DNA from: a virus
Reading direction: 5' to 3' (one strand)
IMG/VR virus record: IMGVR_UViG_3300025131_000250
Span: 1-31,179 of that record
DNA: 31,179 bases
Shown: positions 25,901-31,179 of the stretch, in pieces
Position numbering within the stretch: position 1 is the stretch's first letter
How the letters are laid out: each line of letters starts with the position of its first letter
Program-made: the position numbers and the translations under genes
The notes under the pieces: model-generated
Database searches by the model: none
Seen by the model: the letters and a program-made list of their open reading frames with translations, nothing else
Told to the model about the DNA's origin: nothing

Positions 25901-27106
25901 CCAGCTACTAAGCTTTGTAGTAGATGTCGCACTAAAGATATTATCAAATCCTAAATCTTCTAATGTGTATCTAGAAAAAGAATTTAATAAAATGTAATGT
26001 GACCCAATGATCCTGCATAAATATGCGATTAGTGCACCCGTCTCATCATCAAATATGAGATCTCTCATGGCCACATAATCACCGAGCGTAAAGGAAGCCG
26101 CGTCGGTAGTAGACGTGTTGGTTGAATTTGAAAATCCAACTGTTTTAAATCCGAAGCTATCTGAGCTTACGGTCCAAAATTCTGACGAAAATTGCCACGC
26201 TTGTAATATTGAAATCATACTCTGAGCTGTGTCAGCATTGATTCCTATGATCTCACCACCGTCTGAAGATGATTTATTATTATATTGATTTCCACTAATT
26301 GGAAATAGTATTCTATTAATTGTGTCACAAAGTATCTGAACGAGCACAGCTGTATCAGTTGAATCCATTATGAAGCCGCTTCTAAAGAATAGATTTGTCG
26401 TGAGATGCTCTACTAGGCTTAGTACACCCTTTGACTTGTTTGTTACAATGTCATCATCAAATGAATCATATATCCCATCAATGGTGCTATTAGAATTATC
26501 TAAATACGAATTTGCCCTAACCTGCATAGAATATAGAATGGCAGTTATCAGTTTATAAAGTTTGCTCAACCACTCAAGAACTGTCTGAGCCTCTTCCATA
26601 TAGGAATTGTATTGATTTATCAATGCTTCAGAGTCGACCAAAAGAGACTCACTAGACTCTGTAGCTTCGAATTGTAAGGTTCCATCTACTGCGTGGAGGC
26701 CCATCTCCTGAGATAAAAACTCTAGGGCCTCTGAATATCTTAGCTGTTTTAATTGACCCTGCATATCCATTAATTCTGCTGCTGCTGATGAATACGTTGT
26801 TTCATTTATTCCTGTCTCAACTGCATCTAAGACACTTTCAACAGGAGCCTTGTACTCTACAGATGACAAGATATCTAATCTTGTTTGAGAAAATCCTCTT
26901 TCAACCAATACTGCCTCTAGATCATCATTTTTGAAATCATTTCCATAATCATATCCAGATACAGCGGCTTGATCACTTGTTAGATCACTATCTACTTCAA
27001 AATTTGAAGAAATAATAGACGTGGGACTAAAGTTATAATCTGCCAGGTCTATGGGAACAATTGTCATGTCAGCATGACCCATAGAAAACTTTGATGGAAT
27101 TGGCAT
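22931..27106 (-). CDS. Very large virion protein of unknown family (1391 aa)
   Basis: This is the largest gene in the window. The N-terminal 700 residues look mostly helical and acidic (for example EALEFLSQEMGLHAVDG and MQVRANSYLDNSN), with no signal peptide. A Pro-rich linker (TPPPPEPEPADPGP, about residues 778-791) separates them from a second half with mixed helices and strands (RRRILVVGIPAGAIERLRN, FIEGRSSKP). The C-terminal 70 residues are polar and probably disordered. The DNA around the linker is locally G+C-rich. The ATG follows GGGG from the upstream gene end; the gap is 5 bases. It does not resemble a T4 baseplate or fibre protein that I can name. Candidates are a baseplate wedge, a tail-associated scaffold or an injected internal protein. 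Confidence 0.85.
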   Translation of the reverse strand: MPIPSKFSMGHADMTIVPIDLADYNFSPTSIISSNFEVDSDLTSDQAAVSGYDYGNDFKNDDLEAVLVERGFSQTRLDILSSVEYKAPVESVLDAVETGINETTYSSAAAELMDMQGQLKQLRYSEALEFLSQEMGLHAVDGTLQFEATESSESLLVDSEALINQYNSYMEEAQTVLEWLSKLYKLITAILYSMQVRANSYLDNSNSTIDGIYDSFDDDIVTNKSKGVLSLVEHLTTNLFFRSGFIMDSTDTAVLVQILCDTINRILFPISGNQYNNKSSSDGGEIIGINADTAQSMISILQAWQFSSEFWTVSSDSFGFKTVGFSNSTNTSTTDAASFTLGDYVAMRDLIFDDETGALIAYLCRIIGSHYILLNSFSRYTLEDLGFDNIFSATSTTKLSSWVPGSSLLTGVVAPSDSPTVINVAGALYAMLGLDPTSSQSNINNISPKGEPGSLILELLTPIGDDGKVLSFNIGTNVPDGTFNQESGKRYLLGELLSANIDESLIRMDAFSGKLKVMKSQLINMLNLLVLHDTTAVSDGLADLNSTLEVSAPIGLNGKTSAASFLDIILDELQRYGSDVAGHGTNLDWQEAVQLWCMLIGAADEEISFLLFKIAMTHAADRQDESEDMSEVRDQYIYEASAAIYSWCTNSDGISVGNHAGTGEYVDRVSVQSGAGFRGDAEDSDIRKLCINTTDSLTQDQIAEALSGTGNRSPLSLCWRAVLDFQTHMGLIHGGSTKAFDNVISDYLPATYYTRVATAYMFIESMLLGSMWARVTPPPPEPEPADPGPVKTGWFGGPMSSETGLSYRGGEADVGAEIWYSKRAGAGLFDAITFLREGGQVNWDYQATLEGNGMLRYDGGCHYDWSGNNRYGELEQIRTAYDIAQFAYTRILEQDVNIVNNVYYLVAAFDRLSGDLDALTSFLKDTDIESSDVNEVLAMIKSDPEFGRLALTSLSRDSLSLNYALKDSLNQANREYPYLPATKATMINQMNDLATISLDGEFMTTYRSGRRRILVVGIPAGAIERLRNAAVDSTANLEYWETTVIKLRIYRRNLIDDSEVMIPKEYIFDTSKFIIEGRSSKPSATPGIVQVSEADNIDAAQVFLDGWTVNDLLDNTTVYSYGVDGITGDTQGDVYNSYDKNYLRDSVYKTIFRNHVNDFYLKLYMMLTLGIDVNEDIFPFLEQEIFFDGPDPGLEQEFDRLKLELGERFPTRDAVSSINYSRLVGELQRSIVFSGKKYRNRILYPKIFDRVFCILIDESDWNDASADSALDLAVDGSTGLPDYESMAFPDEQSSLAADVIKPTYYQFFADMTLMLPASMPVELDEAATDATLTMAGSDDWVTGADAKQQANRGGPLNMARETSTASEEQAADDILSEPQGGAEGKQSYLDR

Positions 27107-27111
27107 GTTCT

Positions 27112-29853
27112 TTATCCCCTGTATCCTAGAGCTTCAGTCTCTTTTTCTTGAATTATTGTTCCCAGTTTTGTAGTGGGTCCAATATCACCATCATAAAACA
27201 CAGGCTGAATAAGATATTCTATTTTTCCAATAAATTTTTTATTGGATGAATCAATAAATCTATACCCATCCTGAACTGATTCTCCAAATGATGTTCCTGC
27301 ACAATATATTCTTTCATTCTTTTTTGCTTTTATGATAAAATAGTCAACTAGCCCATAGCTTGAAGAACCTGTTTTTCTAATAGACCACTTTATAAGATTT
27401 GATCCGCTACCAGTTCTTGAAATTCCTATTGGAGAAATTTCTATTTCTCCTATGCCAGTATTCACCTTAAAATCAACAAAATCTCCGGTAATATTAACAC
27501 CAAGAAGAGAAGATCTATGATTTTCCTGTAGTGCTAAACCCGTGCTTAGTGTTCCAGTTCCAAGTGAAATAGAGGAATATGACTTGTCTAGTGACATAAC
27601 AGATAGTGAAGCCGCAGCGTTTTCTCCGCCAGAAGTTATATCTTGATTTAATGCAACTGTAGACTTTATTGATGCCAATGCCATTGGATCTCTTAAAAGT
27701 GCTGTTGAAGCTATAACGGGTTCTGATTGTGCAGCACCATATGTAAGCTCATTTATAGCATCTTCAGGTGACACTAGAGCTGACATAACTCTATATGAGT
27801 ATTTTCTTCCCAATTTTGGAGGAGATATGTTTGTTCCGTCATCGTTTATTGTTCCTCCGGCGAAAACACCCATATACTCCATTTCACCTGATATCAAATC
27901 ATCTCTATACACAGTATACGATATCAAATTTTGAAAATCAGAAGATATAGATTCAAGACCTTTATCATAATATCCCTGTAGCCCTGCGTCGTTTAAAAGG
28001 GCTACTAGCTTATCTGCATCTGTCTCTTTTATTTTTCCTTCTACATCAAAGGATACAGATCCAACATTTTCATGTGATCTTGATGAGTTTTGAGACGCCT
28101 TATCAGAAAATGATATATTTGAAACTAATATTTCAACAATACCTTGCGGCTCTATAAAATTATGAATTCTGGATACTGATGAGATCATATTTATTCCACT
28201 CTGCGTTACCAGTCCTACAGTATATTGATAAATCCTTCCCTCCATGACATTTCTATCTACTACCGTGTAGTTCTTAATTAGTGATCCCACACCTGCATAT
28301 CTTGACAGCTTATCTCCTCCTTCATTTTCATCTCTCGTAATAGTTTTTGTAACAACCTCATACGTTCGTTGATGACATGTAAGATCTTTTCTCATTATAT
28401 ACGCTGCAGCAAATACTCCGGGAACATTTTTTATCACTACCTCGACTCCACGCGTTATTGATCTTGTGGAAAGCGTAACATGTCGAGATATATGATTTCC
28501 TGCGACAATAGATGATGTATTGAAATTTCCGTATCTTTTTCCTGATGTTCCAATTCCTATGACTCTAAATATATAAATTGATCCATCTTCAGGATTTGTA
28601 ATCGTATTATCTACTTCCTTAATCAACGATCCGGGAGATGAAAAATTAATTCCTCTAGACTGAATTTTATTACGAGAAGGTGGTGAACTGAGCACAGTTG
28701 TGACTGGAAAAGTACCAACTTTATAAAATCTTGAATCTAATAATGCGTGTGTATCTCTTATGACTCTAACATATACATCCCAGCCGGTTATTCTTGGATC
28801 ATTTTTTTCACTAAACCTAAAGACGGTATTATTAGAAGGAAATTCACCCTTTTCACATGAAATTTTTGGAAATGAATCCGGAGAAAGAAAATCTGATAGC
28901 ATTGCTTGATGATCTACATCAAATCTAATTGTTTGCCCTATTATTCCTCTCTCTCCCACTATGTCTACACTCACAGAAAATGTTGAATTTTTTATATCAT
29001 TTGGAATTAATTTGCATACGACTTCCATCTCCCTTATAATAGCGGGCTCATCTACCATAAAGGCTATCAAGTCGCTTGATTTAAATTCACCTACAGAATT
29101 ATTAGGCGGATTTGAGATATTTTGTGAAACAGAATCTCTCATAGCATTCATGATATTGTCTTCATGCTTAGTTCCTCTTGATATGTCTGGTGTTACAAAT
29201 GTTCCAACTTCGTCTATTGGAGTTTCATCGCTTGTGGCAAAGAAAAATGTTGAAGAATCTACTCCAGCTCTTAATGCCTCAACATAGTTTTCCCTAAAGT
29301 CATTTTGACTTACTCCATCACTTTTAAACTGTATTGCTCTCTGATGAACAATAGCATCTGCATCTCTATTTTGAAGACTTCCTGCTCGAACAAGTACGGT
29401 CTTTTTTTGTGTTCCAAACATATCTTTATCTGGAATCTTTCCAAAACTATTAATCTTAAAGCTATCAATGTACTTTCTAAGATCTATAAATTCTCTATAG
29501 ATTATTCCTTTTTTGTCAGAAATAGATATCTGCCTCTTGTTGTCATCTGTCTTTCTTAAAACAGCTGCTGTTACACCCAAAGGAGTTGTCTTTTTCATAT
29601 CACCAAACATTGTATACTTTCTTTTTTTAGCCTTTGACCTTAGCGTAATTCTGGCCTGGACACTATTTGACTTTAATGCCTTTTTTAAATTTGCATTAAA
29701 TTTAAACTTATAAACGTAGTATGTTTTGGAATATGAATTAATTTGATCATTTACAATATTGAAGTCTTCCTCTTTTATTATATCAATCAGCTTAGCATCT
29801 TCAAATGTAGCTCTAGATAGGATTCCAATATTTCTTTTCTTTTTAACAAACAT
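27112..29853 (-). CDS. Virion protein with several fibronectin-III-like segments (913 aa)
   Basis: The N-terminal 150 residues are basic (KKKRNIGIL, RSKAKKRKYTMFG). From about residue 400 onward come repeated beta-sandwich-like segments: GSIYIFRVIGIGTSG, GRIYQYTVGLVTQSG, YTVYRDDLISGEMEYMGVFAG with KYSYRVMSALVS, and near the end LVDYFIIKAKKNERIY with KIEYLIQPVFYDG. Each resembles the second half of a fibronectin type III domain, so three or four diverged units are likely. The ATG overlaps the upstream stop in TAATG, and the next gene begins 5 bases after this stop, so the 385-, 913- and 1391-residue genes form one translational series. Probably a tail or baseplate-appendage protein; function unknown. 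Confidence 0.86.
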   Translation of the reverse strand: MFVKKKRNIGILSRATFEDAKLIDIIKEEDFNIVNDQINSYSKTYYVYKFKFNANLKKALKSNSVQARITLRSKAKKRKYTMFGDMKKTTPLGVTAAVLRKTDDNKRQISISDKKGIIYREFIDLRKYIDSFKINSFGKIPDKDMFGTQKKTVLVRAGSLQNRDADAIVHQRAIQFKSDGVSQNDFRENYVEALRAGVDSSTFFFATSDETPIDEVGTFVTPDISRGTKHEDNIMNAMRDSVSQNISNPPNNSVGEFKSSDLIAFMVDEPAIIREMEVVCKLIPNDIKNSTFSVSVDIVGERGIIGQTIRFDVDHQAMLSDFLSPDSFPKISCEKGEFPSNNTVFRFSEKNDPRITGWDVYVRVIRDTHALLDSRFYKVGTFPVTTVLSSPPSRNKIQSRGINFSSPGSLIKEVDNTITNPEDGSIYIFRVIGIGTSGKRYGNFNTSSIVAGNHISRHVTLSTRSITRGVEVVIKNVPGVFAAAYIMRKDLTCHQRTYEVVTKTITRDENEGGDKLSRYAGVGSLIKNYTVVDRNVMEGRIYQYTVGLVTQSGINMISSVSRIHNFIEPQGIVEILVSNISFSDKASQNSSRSHENVGSVSFDVEGKIKETDADKLVALLNDAGLQGYYDKGLESISSDFQNLISYTVYRDDLISGEMEYMGVFAGGTINDDGTNISPPKLGRKYSYRVMSALVSPEDAINELTYGAAQSEPVIASTALLRDPMALASIKSTVALNQDITSGGENAAASLSVMSLDKSYSSISLGTGTLSTGLALQENHRSSLLGVNITGDFVDFKVNTGIGEIEISPIGISRTGSGSNLIKWSIRKTGSSSYGLVDYFIIKAKKNERIYCAGTSFGESVQDGYRFIDSSNKKFIGKIEYLIQPVFYDGDIGPTTKLGTIIQEKETEALGYRG

Positions 29854-31010
29854 TAGTCTAAAATTATCGTGAATAGGTTAACAAATGTAGGGATTCCCTG
29901 AGCATCTAAGAATATCTTTCCTGCAAAAAATATATGTTTATTAGGCCTAATATCATCGCTTATAGAAAATTCTCCATAGTCTATGACATCAAGTTTTGTA
30001 AAATTAAGCTGATTATTATTTATTTCAAATAGCTGCATAACAATATTATTTCCAACAGAGGTCTCTGTGAAATATAGGTTAAATCTTTCTCTTGCTACCT
30101 CTAGAGTTGAAAGGTTGATGACCCCTGTTTGTTGACCAAATGCCTCTGGGAGAGGATCTCCGGCCTGGATTGCGCCGGCGCGCACTCCAGATGTCCACGG
30201 AGTTAATGTACTTGAATCGGTATCTGTAAAAGAGTCAGGATCTAGACCCTCAGATCCCTCTCCATTTAAATGAATCATAAGGTCTTCATATGTTAACTCT
30301 GTAGGCCTATTGAGCATTACATAATCGTCGGGTGGCTTTGCAAGAAGACTTCCTGTGGGCTCTGTGTATATATCAAAAGGATTTGTTACAGGCTCATTTC
30401 CTAGAGGTGGAAGAAATTTAAAATTAGGAATGTGAGTTAATCTATCATCTGTAAAAAGCGGAGATATAGAATCGATATTTGTGACCATCTCACTTGGTCC
30501 CTGAATCCACGGAAAGGTATTTATTATTGTGTATGTTGTATCATTCTGGCTTAAAGAAAAATTTCTTTTCGTATCGTCTCCAGCAAGAGTTCCTATCATG
30601 TATAGATTCTTAAAATTATCAATAGATGATGTTAATAATCCACTTGAAAGACTTGCAAAGTCTCCGGACCCAGAGACAAACTTAAATGAATTGACATCTG
30701 CGCTTTCTCCATCTTTCTTGAATAGTTCTCCTCCCATTAATGTCAAAGAAGGGTCTATATTGTAGCCTAAAAGCTGACCAGAATCATCTGTCTCAAATGT
30801 TATAAAATCCTGTGGCCGGCTTGTGGCCTCAAAATATATTCTATCTGTTGCATCTGTAGATCCGCTTACTGCATCAGCCTCATAATATGTCGCTCCATCT
30901 GTTAGAGATACATACTCAATTCTTAGCCTTCCGCTTGCTATTTGAGACTTTCCCTGATCTGTTACAACAGAATCAAAAATTCTAGTCTTGCTATCAAGTA
31001 TACCTGCCAT
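29853..31010 (-). CDS. Virion structural protein with LTDKG-type N-terminal module (385 aa)
   Basis: The N-terminus (ILDSKTRIFDSVVTDQGK, then IASGRLRIEYVSLTDG) is a diverged copy of the module at the start of the 231-residue protein. The pattern is L-D-x-[ST]-x(2,3)-I-x-D-[AS]-V-x-T-D-x-G-[KR]. The rest is beta-rich with a Pro-rich part around FLPPLGNEPVTNPFDIY and a C-terminal strand region (HIFFAGKIFLDAQGIP). GGAAG lies about 6 bases before the ATG, and a late-promoter-like box lies at 31033-31040, so a transcript may begin here. The last base of its stop overlaps the next gene. Likely a baseplate or tail-appendage component. Confidence 0.88.
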   Translation of the reverse strand: MAGILDSKTRIFDSVVTDQGKSQIASGRLRIEYVSLTDGATYYEADAVSGSTDATDRIYFEATSRPQDFITFETDDSGQLLGYNIDPSLTLMGGELFKKDGESADVNSFKFVSGSGDFASLSSGLLTSSIDNFKNLYMIGTLAGDDTKRNFSLSQNDTTYTIINTFPWIQGPSEMVTNIDSISPLFTDDRLTHIPNFKFLPPLGNEPVTNPFDIYTEPTGSLLAKPPDDYVMLNRPTELTYEDLMIHLNGEGSEGLDPDSFTDTDSSTLTPWTSGVRAGAIQAGDPLPEAFGQQTGVINLSTLEVARERFNLYFTETSVGNNIVMQLFEINNNQLNFTKLDVIDYGEFSISDDIRPNKHIFFAGKIFLDAQGIPTFVNLFTIILD

Positions 31011-31032
31011 ATATCTTCCGCCTGATTATACG

Positions 31033-31040
31033 TATTTATC
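31033..31040 (-). promoter_or_regulatory. Candidate T4-type late promoter box
   Basis: On the minus strand the bases are GATAAATA, one mismatch from TATAAATA, 23 bases upstream of the ATG at 31010 and within the 48-base gap after the upstream gene. An ATAATCAG follows 4-5 bases later, resembling ATAATGAG after the box at 373-380. Two such boxes at the same spacing, both in rare true intergenic gaps, support a late promoter, but the motif is short and AT-rich. Confidence 0.42.
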
Positions 31041-31058
31041 TGATAAAAGTAACAACAC

Positions 31059-31179
31059 CTAAAAGTTTGATCCAAAGAAAATAGAGCCACCTTCTTGTCC
31101 CGCATCCTCTGCTATATTTCCCATATCAATGCTTTGTGCTCTTCCATTCCACTCTTGACCGCTTTGGAACCTCTCTACT
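31059..31179 (-). CDS. C-terminal end of an upstream gene (enters from the right edge)
   Basis: On the minus strand a frame is open from the right edge to a TAG at 31059-31061, giving about 39 residues ending in GGSIFFGSNF. The sequence (RFQSGQEWNGRAQSIDMGN) is polar with Gly/Gln and is coherent with no internal stop. The gene lies 48 bases before the next start, in the same orientation, and is presumably another structural gene of the same array. Too little is visible to name it. Confidence 0.65.
   Translation of the reverse strand, partial: VERFQSGQEWNGRAQSIDMGNIAEDAGQEGGSIFFGSNF

Noticed and set aside
1-31179. tRNA genes, CRISPR arrays, insertion sequences, homing endonucleases, inteins
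   Set aside because: I looked for cloverleaf-like sequences, regularly spaced repeats, transposase motifs and intein insertions in terminase, portal and primase and saw none. Conserved motifs in those genes are uninterrupted.

Overview
The window reads as the structural and packaging region of a tailed double-stranded DNA phage of the T4 superfamily (Caudoviricetes, myovirus-like). Every supported gene lies on the minus strand, so the region is transcribed from high to low coordinate. Genes are packed with overlaps or gaps of a few bases, the DNA is AT-rich, and no tRNA, rRNA, CRISPR array or insertion sequence was seen. The T4-type head set is recognisable in T4 order: large terminase (gp17), portal (gp20), prohead protease (gp21), core scaffold (gp22) and major capsid protein (gp23). 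Several of these are larger than in T4. The host cannot be named from the sequence. The gene style resembles uncultured, possibly marine, T4-like phages, but that is an impression and not a result.

Region by region, in transcription order. (1) About 31.2 to 16.4 kb holds eight large virion or tail-appendage proteins, the first seen only as a C-terminal tail at the right edge. They include two proteins sharing an N-terminal module, two adjacent proteins sharing a C-terminal module, fibronectin-III-like domains and a LamG-like domain. These are probably baseplate, tail-fibre or decoration proteins. (2) About 16.4 to 11.7 kb holds a nucleic-acid cassette inside the virion genes: a RuvC-like Holliday junction resolvase, a DnaG/gp61-type primase, and one 1044-residue protein that joins Mre11/SbcD (T4 gp47) to Rad50/SbcC (T4 gp46). 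(3) About 11.75 to 11.0 kb holds two small unknown genes, one a zinc-ribbon protein. (4) About 11.0 to 0.47 kb holds packaging and head assembly: terminase, portal, a protein in the T4 gp67/gp68 position, protease, four small rapidly evolving head proteins, scaffold and major capsid protein, closed by a very strong intrinsic terminator at 411-442. (5) Beyond the terminator, a late-promoter-like box precedes an acidic protein that runs off the left edge.

How the genes fit together: the scaffold, the small head proteins and the capsid protein build a prohead on the portal. The gp21-like protease trims them, and the terminase then fills the head. The resolvase and the Mre11-Rad50 fusion, in the same gene array, would suit debranching and end-processing of recombining phage DNA before or during packaging. 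That link is inference from gene order. The most distinctive features are the single-chain Mre11-Rad50 with an unusual CX6C hook, its placement in the virion array, the large insertion in the capsid protein, and the duplicated structural modules.
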